The notes: generated by a model not told the origin, from the sequence alone. A stretch of DNA of 64,000 nucleotides from Clostridiaceae bacterium OM02-2AC (GCA_003481775.1 QULU01000009.1:461-64460), one strand, 5' to 3'. Positions 8,208 to 16,964 are shown, counted from the first letter of the stretch. Made by a program: numbers and translations.

Positions 8208-9150
8208 AATAAAAGAGTTATACGACGGATACAAGGGAGAGCTGACAGCGCTGATCATCAGTATGAACCGCGGTGTCACGGCAAAGGGAGCACCGTACCT
8301 GTCCTTTGTGTTTCAGGATAAAAGCGGCAGCATTGATGCGAAATACTGGAATGTAAGCGAGGAGCTGCTGCATAAATTTCAACCAGGTATGCTGGTGGAA
8401 ATGAGCGGAGATGTGCTCTGTCATCAAAAGCAGCTGCAGTTTCGTGTGCAGCAGATGAAAGAGCTGGCGGATGCTGCGGATATTTCCGATTATGTAAAGG
8501 AAGGACCGTTTTCCCAGCAGGCACTGCAGGAAAGCATCCAGCTTTATATCGATGAAATTGAAAACACGGTCATGAAGCAGCTGGTATGCGGGATATTGAA
8601 GGATCATGAAAAGGATTTCTTTGAATATCCGGCGGCGACAAAAAATCACCATGATTTCTATGCCGGACTGGCAACGCATGTACTGGGGATGCTGCAGCTG
8701 GCAGAGCAGCTGTGTCATTTATACCCCATGCTGGACAGGGATCTGCTGTACAGCGGTGTCATCCTGCACGATGTAGGAAAGACTGTGGAGCTGAGTGGTG
8801 CCATTGTCAGTGAATACACCACACAGGGGAAGCTGCTGGGACATATTTCCATTATGCAGGCTGAGGTCTTAGCAAAAGCAAAGCAGCTGGGGCTGGAGAA
8901 TCATGAGGAAGCCATGCTGCTTCGTCATATGATTTTATCCCATCACGGAGTGTATGAATACGGTTCTCCTGTGCTGCCGATGATACCGGAAGCAGAAATG
9001 CTGCATATGATCGATAACATTGATGCACGCATGAATACGTTGCATAAGGCATTGGAACCGGTACAGGCCGGAGAGTTCACACAACGGGTATTTGCATTGG
9101 AAAATCGTTCGTTTTATAAAAGCAGATACAAAAATTCAGACGGTAAATAG
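8197..9150 (+). CDS. yhaM: 3'-5' exoribonuclease YhaM family
   Basis: 317 residues. An OB-fold nucleic-acid binding domain fills about residues 10-95 (VTAKGAPYLSFVFQDKSGSIDAKYW), followed by an HD hydrolase domain with HVLGML near 160, the metal-binding HD pair in ILHDVGK near 190, and LSHHGVYEYGSP near 250. This is the YhaM arrangement and length: a Mn2+-dependent exonuclease that trims RNA and single-stranded DNA. ATG 8197 has GGAG (8186-8189) seven bases ahead and overlaps the end of the GT-RecX gene, so the earlier in-frame ATG 8179 is not used. Co-transcription with a RecX-containing gene hints at a nucleic acid role for part of this operon. Confidence 0.92.
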   Translation: MSNKIKELYDGYKGELTALIISMNRGVTAKGAPYLSFVFQDKSGSIDAKYWNVSEELLHKFQPGMLVEMSGDVLCHQKQLQFRVQQMKELADAADISDYVKEGPFSQQALQESIQLYIDEIENTVMKQLVCGILKDHEKDFFEYPAATKNHHDFYAGLATHVLGMLQLAEQLCHLYPMLDRDLLYSGVILHDVGKTVELSGAIVSEYTTQGKLLGHISIMQAEVLAKAKQLGLENHEEAMLLRHMILSHHGVYEYGSPVLPMIPEAEMLHMIDNIDARMNTLHKALEPVQAGEFTQRVFALENRSFYKSRYKNSDGK

Positions 9151-9180
9151 ACGCAAAAGCGCTTATTTACCGCTTTTTTT
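9141..9180 (+). terminator. Intrinsic terminator of the glycosyltransferase-yhaM operon
   Basis: CGGTAAATA (9141-9149) pairs with TATTTACCG (9164-9172) and is followed by a run of T. The stem includes the yhaM stop codon. Confidence 0.85.
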
Positions 9181-9259
9181 CGGCGCTTTTCCAGTTTGTG
9201 GATAAATTTTTCATGTTTCTTGTGAAATAGTTAATCTTTTTATTTTTAGAAACTTTCGA

Positions 9260-9265
9260 TATACT
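9260..9265 (+). promoter_or_regulatory. -10 element for the PTS operon
   Basis: TATACT at 9260-9265, with only a T-rich, poor -35 about 17 bases before it. A weak -35 suits an activator-dependent promoter. Confidence 0.5.
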
Positions 9266-9277
9266 AACCATGCAAGC

Positions 9278-9291
9278 TGATAACGCTTTCA
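9278..9291. promoter_or_regulatory. cre site (CcpA binding) just downstream of the transcription start
   Basis: TGATAACGCTTTCA fits the consensus TGWNANCGNTNWCA at every fixed position. It lies about 12 bases after the -10, where bound CcpA blocks transcription. This predicts glucose repression of the whole PTS operon. Confidence 0.7.
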
Positions 9292-9337
9292 CCTAAGCGT
9301 CAGCAATCCCATCCAGAGGAAAGGAGGAAACAGCCAA

Positions 9338-11215
9338 ATGAGAGAAAAACGAATACTGGAAGAGCTCATGCATGCAGATCAGTACTGCAGTCTGGAATAC
9401 TTCTCCAGACAGCTGCAGGTATCGACCAGAACCATCAGCAATGATATCAAATATCTGATGCAGGATGGTGAGCGTAACGGTTTTCGCATCCATCTGAAGC
9501 GGCGCTTCGGCTACTATCTGGAAATTACGGCACCCCAGAAATTCAAGCAGTACATGCAAAATGATGAAGACAGTATGACCATCAGCAGCAAGGAGCGTGT
9601 CGACACCATCATCGCCCTGCTGCTTCTGCAAGGTGACTACATCACGCAGGAAACAATCGCTGATACACTGGCAGTCAGCAAATCCATCATCAAGGTTGAT
9701 ATGGCCAAGGTAGAAAAGGCATTGTTTGAGCACAGCATTTCCCTGATTAAAAAAGCACATTACGGAATCAGCTTATCGTGTGAGGGCATGATGCGCAAGC
9801 TGTATCTGCTGGAGCTGCAGGAAAAAGACAATCCCTATATGAAGAAGATCATGGATCATTACTTATCCCAGCAGCACATACAGCATTTGGAAAAGCGGCT
9901 GATCGCCCTGCTGAAGCAATATCGGCTGAACACCAATTATATCGAGCTGAAAAAAATCGACCTGTTCCTGAAGGTCACGGTGCTTCTGGCGGAAAAGGGC
10001 ATTGAATCCGCTGCAGGCGCGATAGACAGCAGTGTCCATAAGCAGATGGCAGTTGAGCTGGCAGATGTGATTCAGGAAATCTATCAGGTAACACTGAGCA
10101 GCGGAGATATCTGTGATATCGGCAATTATCTGAAGCAGAAGACAAAGCCGAGCGATGTCTATCTGTATGATGAAGGGCTGATTCAGGATATCGAGGTCTT
10201 TCTGCAGGATGCCGATGAACAGTATCATACACAGTTCAATGCCGATGCAGAGTTTAAAAAGAGTCTTCTGGCACATGTATCCCTGCTGTTGGACCGGCTG
10301 CATCAAAGCATTTCCTTCTCCAATCCGCTGGTTCACGAAATCAGTGTGAAGTATCCGGTGATTTTCAATATCTGTATCCGCTTTGCCGGTATGCTGGAGG
10401 AGAAATATCATGTGAAGACCACACAGGATGAAATCGGATTCATCGCAACACACTTTGCCGCTCATATGGAAAAGGAGCTGCATCACAAGCTGAATCTGTA
10501 TCACCGCATCGCCATCATCTGTTCCAGCGGTGGTGGAAGTGCCTTTCTAATCAAGCTGAAGCTGGAAACGATCTTCTCCTCCAGTAATATTGAAACCTTC
10601 TCTTTGCTGGAGCTGGATGAGGTTCGCTCCTATGAGCCGGATATTATCTTCACTATCAAAAAGCTGGATGAGGTCTTCGATGTTCCCATCGTTCTCATCA
10701 AGGAGCTGCTGGATGATGCGGATATTCAAAAAATCAAGAATATGCTGGAAACAGACGCATCCCTTGTCCTGCAGGAGCGCTCCTTCACCTCCTTGTTTCG
10801 CAAAAACGCATTCCACATCTTTCAGGAGGGTAGCTATGCGGATATGGTTTCCTGTATGGCTGCAAGGCTGGAACAGGAGGGATATTGTGAGGCAGGCTAC
10901 ACGGCTTCCGTGAAACAGCGTGAGGAAGTATTGTCCACCGTGTATAACAATGGTATTGCGATTCCGCATCCCTTGGAAATGTGCGGCAGAGGAAACATTC
11001 TGTCGGTGGGAATTGTGAAGCAGGAGGCATCGGTCCGCGAGCTGCCGGTTCAGGTCATCTTTCTGGTCGATCTGGAGAAGGGGGATTTAAAGCTGCATCA
11101 GAATATAACCAGAGTATTGTTTGAGGTTATGAGTGATACGGCACTGATTGAAAAGCTGCGACGTGCAGAATCGTATGAGGATTTCATGAAATGCATATCG
11201 CATCTGAAATTTTAA
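9338..11215 (+). CDS. PRD-containing transcriptional activator with EIIB and EIIA domains (MtlR/LicR/ManR type)
   Basis: 625 residues. Two N-terminal DNA-binding helices (HTH_11 and Mga-like) span 1-170 with STRTISNDIKYL near 30. PRD1 and PRD2 follow to about 385. PRD2 keeps its histidines (LLAHVSLLLDRLH near 312 and FIATHFAAH near 370), but PRD1 has KKIDLFLKV where the phosphorylated histidine normally lies. An EIIB-like domain carries its cysteine in IICSSGGGSA near 392, and an EIIA domain carries the active histidine in AIPHPLE near 546. Such activators are switched by PTS phosphorylation according to substrate flow. First gene of the operon, so it probably controls its own PTS. Spacing to the next gene is only 12 bases. 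Confidence 0.9.
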   Translation: MREKRILEELMHADQYCSLEYFSRQLQVSTRTISNDIKYLMQDGERNGFRIHLKRRFGYYLEITAPQKFKQYMQNDEDSMTISSKERVDTIIALLLLQGDYITQETIADTLAVSKSIIKVDMAKVEKALFEHSISLIKKAHYGISLSCEGMMRKLYLLELQEKDNPYMKKIMDHYLSQQHIQHLEKRLIALLKQYRLNTNYIELKKIDLFLKVTVLLAEKGIESAAGAIDSSVHKQMAVELADVIQEIYQVTLSSGDICDIGNYLKQKTKPSDVYLYDEGLIQDIEVFLQDADEQYHTQFNADAEFKKSLLAHVSLLLDRLHQSISFSNPLVHEISVKYPVIFNICIRFAGMLEEKYHVKTTQDEIGFIATHFAAHMEKELHHKLNLYHRIAIICSSGGGSAFLIKLKLETIFSSSNIETFSLLELDEVRSYEPDIIFTIKKLDEVFDVPIVLIKELLDDADIQKIKNMLETDASLVLQERSFTSLFRKNAFHIFQEGSYADMVSCMAARLEQEGYCEAGYTASVKQREEVLSTVYNNGIAIPHPLEMCGRGNILSVGIVKQEASVRELPVQVIFLVDLEKGDLKLHQNITRVLFEVMSDTALIEKLRRAESYEDFMKCISHLKF

Positions 11216-11227
11216 AGGAGGGACTAT

Positions 11228-12274
11228 ATGAATATACAATTTTTAGAAAAGCTGTCGAATGCGGACGGCATTGCATCCAATGAGCAGGAGGTACGGGATG
11301 TTCTGGTTGCGGAGCTGAAGGAGTATGCCGATGAAGTATCCACGGATCATCTTGGCAGTATTATCTTCAAAAAGGGGAACCGGGGGCCGAAGATCATGCT
11401 GTGCGCACATATTGATGAGGTCGGCTTCATCGTGCGCAGTGTATCCGATATGGGGCAGGTCATGCTGATGAGCGTGGGCGGTGTAAAGCCGCTGGCGCAG
11501 TTTATGCAAAGGGTTCGTATCACGACAGAGGATGGTAAGAAGATTCACGGTATCATCCAGGCAACCTATGAGAACAACGCCGCCACCAAAGTCTATGTGG
11601 ATCTGGGGGCACAGAGTGCACAGGAGGTCTATGATCTGGGCATTCAGGTCGGAGACATGGTAACGTATACGACAGAATTTGAGCACTTCGCCTTATCGAA
11701 TGTTGTGGCAGGAAAGGCGTTTGATGACCGTCTGGGCTGCTTCATAATGGGGGAGGTATTGAAACGATTGCAGAGCATCGATCATCCCAATACCGTTTAC
11801 ATGGTGGGCACCTCCAGTGAGGAGGTCGGGATACGCGGGGCAAAAACCGCAGTTTACAAAGTGAATCCGGATGTGGTATTCCCGCTTGATGTTGCCTGCT
11901 TTAACGATGAATTTGTTCGCAATCATACCAATCAGCGCCAGATTGGCAAGGGGATGATGCTGACAAACTTCGATCGCACACTTGCTCCCAATCGTGCCTT
12001 GATTCATCGTATCAAGGACACGGCAAATACATTGCATAAGCCACTGCAGCTGGATATGTTCAATGGAGGAGGAACCGATGGCGGCGAGGCTCATAAGAGC
12101 CGGGATGGGAAACCGACCGCTGTCAGCTGCCTGCCGGTGCGTTATGGACACTGCGCCTATTCGATCGCACATCTGCAGGATATTGCGGACGCCATCGACA
12201 TCTTTACAGAGCTGATTGCCAATTTTGACGAAGCAGCGTATCGTACATCAACAAATTTTTTGAAAGGAGTCTAG
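11228..12274 (+). CDS. M42 family metallo-aminopeptidase
   Basis: 348 residues, the usual size for the M42 (PepA/FrvX/YsdC) family of tetrahedral, cytoplasmic Zn/Co aminopeptidases. Visible signatures are CAHIDEVGFIV near residue 62 with the first metal histidine, AFDDRLGC near 165 with the bridging aspartate, GTSSEEVGIRGA near 197 with the catalytic Glu-Glu pair, and the terminal GGTDGGEAHKSRDGKP plus RYGHC near 300, giving the last metal histidine. FrvX-like members occur in PTS operons, which agrees with its place between the regulator and the EIIA gene (one base from the next start). What peptide it cuts is unknown. Confidence 0.9.
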   Translation: MNIQFLEKLSNADGIASNEQEVRDVLVAELKEYADEVSTDHLGSIIFKKGNRGPKIMLCAHIDEVGFIVRSVSDMGQVMLMSVGGVKPLAQFMQRVRITTEDGKKIHGIIQATYENNAATKVYVDLGAQSAQEVYDLGIQVGDMVTYTTEFEHFALSNVVAGKAFDDRLGCFIMGEVLKRLQSIDHPNTVYMVGTSSEEVGIRGAKTAVYKVNPDVVFPLDVACFNDEFVRNHTNQRQIGKGMMLTNFDRTLAPNRALIHRIKDTANTLHKPLQLDMFNGGGTDGGEAHKSRDGKPTAVSCLPVRYGHCAYSIAHLQDIADAIDIFTELIANFDEAAYRTSTNFLKGV

Positions 12275-12275
12275 C

Positions 12276-12599
12276 ATGACAGAATTAGAACAGCAGATCA
12301 TCGGTATTATTTCCGCTGCCGGTGACAGTAAGGGGAAGGCATTTGAAGCCCTTCGCAAGGTAAAGGAAAGCGATTATGAGGGAGCTCGCGCACTGCTTGA
12401 GGAAAGCAGAAAAATCGATCTGGAGGCACACAAAATCCAGACCAAGCTGATCCAGTCGGAAATGGATCCGGAGGCTGAAAAGCCGGAGCTGTCACTGCTC
12501 ATGGTTCATGCGCAGGATCATTATATGACCAGCCAGCTGGCAAGAGATGTCATCGAGGCGCTGGTAGATGTATTTGAAACAAAAGAAGGAGGAAACTAA
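12276..12599 (+). CDS. PTS lactose/cellobiose-type EIIA subunit
   Basis: 107 residues, fully helical, matching LacF/CelC-type EIIA. The phosphorylated histidine lies in LLMVHAQDHYMTS near residue 78, in the family's conserved context, and the segment FEALRKVKESDYEGARALL near residue 22 matches the first two helices. It accepts phosphate from HPr and passes it to EIIB, encoded next. Both flanking genes are separated by one base, so the subunits are translated from one message. Confidence 0.95.
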   Translation: MTELEQQIIGIISAAGDSKGKAFEALRKVKESDYEGARALLEESRKIDLEAHKIQTKLIQSEMDPEAEKPELSLLMVHAQDHYMTSQLARDVIEALVDVFETKEGGN

Positions 12600-12600
12600 C

Positions 12601-12933
12601 ATGAGAATTTTATTATGCTGTGCAGGTGGCTTCTCCACCAATATGCTGATGCAGAACATGAAAAAGGTAGTAAAGGAAAGTGCTAAGCTGAACGAAGAGG
12701 ATTTTAAGTTTACGGCGATTCCTGCAGACTCTTTGGAGGAGGAAATCGATAACTGGGACGTGGTTCTGGTAGGGCCGCAGGTATCCCACAAGATTGACTT
12801 CATCGAGGCTGTATGCAAACCGAAAAACGTGCCGTTTGCAGTCATTGACAAGGATGTATACGGACAGATGGATGGAGCTACCGTTTTAAAGCTCGCTCTG
12901 GTTACACGCAAGAAACACGAAATGGGAAAGTAA
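12601..12933 (+). CDS. PTS lactose/cellobiose-type EIIB subunit
   Basis: 110 residues. Opens MRILLCCAGGFSTNMLM with the phospho-cysteine in the CCAGGFST loop, the hallmark of cellobiose-type EIIB (CelA). The rest follows the Rossmann-like fold, with VVLVGPQVSHK near residue 60. GGAGG (12588-12592) precedes ATG 12601, so the in-frame ATG at 12568 inside the EIIA gene is not the start. It phosphorylates the sugar carried by EIIC. Confidence 0.95.
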   Translation: MRILLCCAGGFSTNMLMQNMKKVVKESAKLNEEDFKFTAIPADSLEEEIDNWDVVLVGPQVSHKIDFIEAVCKPKNVPFAVIDKDVYGQMDGATVLKLALVTRKKHEMGK

Positions 12934-13091
12934 TCCCTGATTTAGAATCATAAAATGCTATGCGTCTTCATTGGCAGCTAATCTCATACTGTTCATCAGG
13001 CTATGAGATGGATAAGCAGGTGAATACCTTCAGGAATGTTCACTTGCTGTGTTATGTGAAGACAGCATATAGCAATAGAAAGGAACCTAGT

Positions 13092-14426
13092 ATGTTTAAT
13101 AAATTTGAGGCCTTTATGAACAAATGGCTGATGCCAATTGCTCAAAAAGTAGATAAACAGCGTCATCTGAGTGCCATTAAGGCATCCATGGTGGCTATGA
13201 CACCATTTACGATTCTGGGGAGCTTCTTCGCTATTATCCCCGCATTACCAAACATGATTGGAGAAAATAACGCATTCAGTCAGTTCATTCTGAACAATGC
13301 GGAGCTGCTTGACCTGCCGGTTACCTTATCCATCGGTATGATGAGTGTATACGTAACTATGTGTATTGCATACAATCTGGGAAATCACTACAAGCTGTAT
13401 ATTCCAGGCTGTATCACCCTATCCACCTTTGCCTTCCTGTTTGTAGCTGCTGAAAACGTAGAGGGCGGTATCAGCATCACCAATTTCGGGGCAAAGGGAC
13501 TGTTCTGTGCCATGCTGGTCGGTATGGCTGCGACAGAGCTGTATCGCTTCTGCAAGGAAAAGAATCTGACGGTCCGCATGCCGGAGGGGGTACCGGACTT
13601 CGTATCCAAATCCTTTGAGTTGATTCCTACAACTATCATCGTTGCCGGAACCTTCATTGCTGTACGCTTCTTCTCTCAGCAGATTTTCGGAGCACTGCCT
13701 CCGCAGATTCTGACACAGTTTCTGGCACCGCTGGTTGGTTCCATGGACAACCCGTGGGCAGTATTGTTCCTGCATTTCATGATCTGTCTGATTTTCTTCT
13801 TCGGTATTCACTCATCTGTCTTCGGACCGATTACACGTCCGATCATGGCTACGTTCATTGCGGAAAACATCATCGCAAGACAGGCCGGAGAGCCTCTGCC
13901 ACACTTTTATACGGCAGGTACCTCCAGTGCGTTCTTTGGATTCACCGGCGCCGGTATCACCATCGGATGTGTAGTGGCATGTATGCTGTCCAAATCCAAG
14001 CGTTATCGTAAGATCGGGCAGGTCGCCTTGTTCCCATCGCTGTTCGGTATCAATGAACCGATTCTCTTCGGTGCACCGATCATCCTGAATCCGATCATGT
14101 TTATTCCATTCGTATTCGGTGGTGCCATCATCGGTACGATGCCAATGTTCTTAATGCACTACGGTCTGCTGGACAAGCCGTTCTTCGATCCGCCTTATGT
14201 CGGTGTCTTCCTAGAGGGATTCCTGACAAACGGTGACTGGCGAGTTATTCTGGCGTGCGGTGCACAGCTGATTCTGGCTATTCTGCTCTATCTGCCGTTC
14301 TTTAAAATCATGGAGCGTCAGGAGCTGCGTGAGGAAGAAGCAAGAGCGAAGAAAGCTGAGGAAGCAAAAAACATCTTCTCGGATGATGAAGAGGCTTTAC
14401 TGAACGATCTGGATCTTGATTTCTAG
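13092..14426 (+). CDS. PTS lactose/cellobiose-type EIIC permease
   Basis: 444 residues with about ten membrane segments, as in CelB/ChbC permeases. Recognisable are the N-terminal FEAFMNKWLMPIAQKV, the HSSVFGPITRPIM loop near residue 238, and FGINEPILFGAPIILNP near 318, which carries the substrate-binding Asn-Glu-Pro motif of this superfamily. The C-terminus is a charged tail (REEEARAKKAEEAKN). ATG 13092 has AAAGGA a few bases before it; the earlier in-frame ATG at 12960 encodes a non-family extension in the intergenic gap. No phospho-glycosidase gene follows, so the imported sugar is not obvious. Confidence 0.93.
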   Translation: MFNKFEAFMNKWLMPIAQKVDKQRHLSAIKASMVAMTPFTILGSFFAIIPALPNMIGENNAFSQFILNNAELLDLPVTLSIGMMSVYVTMCIAYNLGNHYKLYIPGCITLSTFAFLFVAAENVEGGISITNFGAKGLFCAMLVGMAATELYRFCKEKNLTVRMPEGVPDFVSKSFELIPTTIIVAGTFIAVRFFSQQIFGALPPQILTQFLAPLVGSMDNPWAVLFLHFMICLIFFFGIHSSVFGPITRPIMATFIAENIIARQAGEPLPHFYTAGTSSAFFGFTGAGITIGCVVACMLSKSKRYRKIGQVALFPSLFGINEPILFGAPIILNPIMFIPFVFGGAIIGTMPMFLMHYGLLDKPFFDPPYVGVFLEGFLTNGDWRVILACGAQLILAILLYLPFFKIMERQELREEEARAKKAEEAKNIFSDDEEALLNDLDLDF

Positions 14427-14433
14427 TCATAGC

Positions 14434-14462
14434 CAGCGGCATCCGTTTGCGGGTGCCGCTTT
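14434..14462 (+). terminator. Hairpin between EIIC and the M24 peptidase gene
   Basis: AGCGGCATCC pairs with GGGTGCCGCT around a short loop, followed only by TTTCC. It may be a weak terminator or processing site that lowers expression of the two distal genes. Confidence 0.45.
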
Positions 14463-14524
14463 CCATACAGCTGCACAAAGGCGAAATACCGGTGCAGAGG
14501 TATATCATAAAAGGAGGAAGCAGT

Positions 14525-15604
14525 ATGCAGAGAATCCAAAAAATCCGCTCCATTCTGGAGGAAAAACAAATCGACGCCATCTTGATCAAAAGCCGTTCCA
14601 ACAAGCGCTATCTCGGTGCACTAACGGGAAGCGGCGTCAAGGTGCTGGTGACAAGAGATGCGCTGTATCAGATCATGGATGGGCGTTACAGCAATGAAGC
14701 AAGAGAAACAACAAGCGGCTTTACCCTAATCGTGCATGAACAGGGCAGCAGCTATCTGGATGCGGTGGTTCAGCTTCTGGGGAGCCATGCCCGTATTGGA
14801 ATTGAAGCGGGACAGGTACTCGTGAAGGAATATCTGACCATGCAGGAATACGGGTTGAAAACCGTGCTTTTGGAGCATGAGCTGGAGGAAGCACGCCGCT
14901 GTAAGGATGCGCAGGAAATCGCACTGGTGCGCAGGGCCTGTGAAATTACGGATGCGATTTTTCAGGAAACGATTTCTACAATTCGCATCGGGATGAAGGA
15001 AACGGAGATCAGTGCGTTGCTGCAGTATCTGGCAATCAAAAACGGCGCCAGCGCTATGGCATTCGATACGATTGTCGCAAGCGGAGTCCGCGGATGTATG
15101 CCACATGGACGGCCAAGTGAGAAAACCTTAGAAGCTCATGAATTCATCACGATTGATTTTGGTATCACCTATCAGGGCTACCAGTCCGATATGACCAGAA
15201 CGGTATGTATTCAGGAGCCGAAGCCAAAGCTGAAGAAAATTTATGATATTGTGCTGGAAGCACAGTGTGCCGGTGTTGACTTTATCAAAGCCGGTATCAG
15301 GGGTAAGGACGTGGATGCCCATGTGCGCGGCATCATACAGGAACATGGCTATGGACAATATTTTACACACGGTCTTGGTCATGGCATGGGCATGGGGGAT
15401 GGAGAGCTTCCCATGCTGAATGCAGGCAGTGAAACCGTGCTGGAGGAGGGCATGATCATGTCCTGTGAGCCGGGAATCTATGTTCCTGGTCTTGGCGGTG
15501 TGCGAATTGAGGATGATGTCCTCATTGAAAACGGCCGCGGTGTTCCCTTGAATGCCACAACAAAGGAACTCATCATTTTGGAGGGAAACGAATATGAAGT
15601 ATGA
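14525..15604 (+). CDS. M24 family Xaa-Pro dipeptidase/aminopeptidase
   Basis: 359 residues. A creatinase-like N-terminal domain (1-120) precedes the pita-bread catalytic domain. All five metal ligands are visible: the two Asp of TIDFGITYQGYQSDMTRT (near 210 and 221), the His of THGLGHGMG near 281, Glu of SCEPGIYV near 315 and Glu of RIEDDVLI near 329. Such enzymes split Xaa-Pro bonds in the cytoplasm. ATG 14525 is chosen because AAGGAGGAAG lies directly before it. The stop overlaps the following gene's start by 11 bases, so this peptidase and the lyase are coupled, and both likely act on material brought in by the PTS or released by the M42 peptidase. Confidence 0.92.
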   Translation: MQRIQKIRSILEEKQIDAILIKSRSNKRYLGALTGSGVKVLVTRDALYQIMDGRYSNEARETTSGFTLIVHEQGSSYLDAVVQLLGSHARIGIEAGQVLVKEYLTMQEYGLKTVLLEHELEEARRCKDAQEIALVRRACEITDAIFQETISTIRIGMKETEISALLQYLAIKNGASAMAFDTIVASGVRGCMPHGRPSEKTLEAHEFITIDFGITYQGYQSDMTRTVCIQEPKPKLKKIYDIVLEAQCAGVDFIKAGIRGKDVDAHVRGIIQEHGYGQYFTHGLGHGMGMGDGELPMLNAGSETVLEEGMIMSCEPGIYVPGLGGVRIEDDVLIENGRGVPLNATTKELIILEGNEYEV

Positions 15605-16799
15605 TTTTGACCATGTCATTGACCGCAAGCTTGGAAAATGCAGAAAATGGGACAATACCATTTTGAAGGAAAAATTCGGTTTGAATGAAGAAGCGATCCC
15701 CATGGATCTTGCCGATCTGGATTTTGAATGTGCGCCGGCAATCAAGCAGGCGATGATCGAGCGTGCCGCTTTGGGAGACTATGGCTATACGTATACGTAT
15801 GATGCATATTATGATGCTCTGATTGACTGGAACAAGCGCCGTTTTCATGTTGATATTGAAAAGGAATGGATCAAGCTGACCTTTGGAACCTGCGGCACCC
15901 TGCATTATATCGTGCAGTGCTTCTGTAACGAGGGGGATGCAGTTATGATCAATACCCCTGCCTATGATCCCTTCGCAGAAGCGGTAAAACGCGGCGGCTG
16001 TCGTTTGATCTGCAATTCCCTGAAGCTGGAAAATATGCGCTATTATCTTGATTTTGAAGAGATGGAACGCCAGATGATAGAAGAGGATGTCAAGCTGTTT
16101 ATCTTCTGTTCACCGCAAAATCCAAGCGGACGCGTTTGGACGAGGGAGGAGCTGCATCAGCTCAGCGAGCTGTGTCTGAAGCACCACGTTTTGCTTGTCT
16201 GTGATGAAATACACAGGGATGTGATTTTTGAACGGGAAAGCTTTACCACGCTATGGAATGCGCATGCGGATATTGCGGATGCATCGATTATGTGTGTATC
16301 GCCGAATAAGGGCTTTAACCTCGGCGGTTTAAAATCCTCCTATATCATTGTGAAGAATAAGAAAATCCGGGAGCGCCTGTTAAGCTATCTGCAAAAGGTG
16401 TATGTCACCAGTCCGCATGTGTTTGCAGTACCGGCTATCATTGCGGCTTACAATGATTCAGAGGAATGGCTGGATCAGCTGACTGCGTATATCGCTGAGA
16501 ATTTCACCATTGTATATGACTGGTTTGAACAGCACATGCCTCAGGCAAGCGTAATGCGAAGTGATTCCAGTTTTCTGGCTTGGATCGATATGCGTTCCGT
16601 GTTTGCAGATGAGGATGAAATGCGTGCCTTCTTTATCAAGGCAAATGTTTCTATGGTTGTCGGCAGCTATTTTGTGCAGGATGGCTATGGCTGGGTACGC
16701 CTGAATATCGGAACACAGAAGTCAATTCTTCAGGAAGCGCTGCGTCGCATCGCTGAGACATGGGAAGCATGGGAGCGAAAGGAAATTACAAACGAATGA
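15594..16799 (+). CDS. MalY/PatB-type pyridoxal-phosphate C-S lyase/aminotransferase
   Basis: 401 residues, class I/II aminotransferase fold. The N-terminal MDLADLDFECAPAIKQA is the MalY/PatB signature. PLP contacts are seen in FCSPQNPSGRVW near 170, CDEIHRDVIF near 203 and the Schiff-base lysine in SPNKGFNLGGLK near 237. MalY/PatB proteins are mostly cystathionine beta-lyases that cleave C-S bonds of cysteine conjugates to pyruvate, ammonia and a thiol; some act as regulators. GGAGGG sits before ATG 15594. Last gene of the operon. With two aminopeptidases and a PTS upstream, a cysteine- or S-linked conjugate as substrate is a reasonable but untested idea. Confidence 0.88.
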   Translation: MKYDFDHVIDRKLGKCRKWDNTILKEKFGLNEEAIPMDLADLDFECAPAIKQAMIERAALGDYGYTYTYDAYYDALIDWNKRRFHVDIEKEWIKLTFGTCGTLHYIVQCFCNEGDAVMINTPAYDPFAEAVKRGGCRLICNSLKLENMRYYLDFEEMERQMIEEDVKLFIFCSPQNPSGRVWTREELHQLSELCLKHHVLLVCDEIHRDVIFERESFTTLWNAHADIADASIMCVSPNKGFNLGGLKSSYIIVKNKKIRERLLSYLQKVYVTSPHVFAVPAIIAAYNDSEEWLDQLTAYIAENFTIVYDWFEQHMPQASVMRSDSSFLAWIDMRSVFADEDEMRAFFIKANVSMVVGSYFVQDGYGWVRLNIGTQKSILQEALRRIAETWEAWERKEITNE

Positions 16800-16828
16800 G
16801 CTGCCGTAAATAGGTATGCAAAAAAAGG

Positions 16829-16865
16829 ATCAGATGCCTGAACGTGGGATATCTGATTTTTTTCA
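16829..16865 (+). terminator. Intrinsic terminator of the PTS-peptidase operon
   Basis: ATCAGAT (16829-16835) pairs with ATCTGAT (16851-16857), then a T run. Confidence 0.8.
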
Positions 16866-16940
16866 TGATCTGTGAATTGCCTACATAAAGAAAATGTAAG
16901 ACAGATACATCTAAAAAAAGCAGAGAAATACGAAATGAGA

Positions 16941-16964
16941 AAAAAAGCAGAATCGTCTGCTTTT
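16941..16964 (-). terminator. Intrinsic terminator facing the lipoprotein gene at 17136
   Basis: Perfect nine-base stem AAAAGCAGA/TCTGCTTTT with a tetraloop; on the minus strand it ends in seven T. It would stop transcription about 170 bases after the minus-strand lipoprotein gene. Confidence 0.75.
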
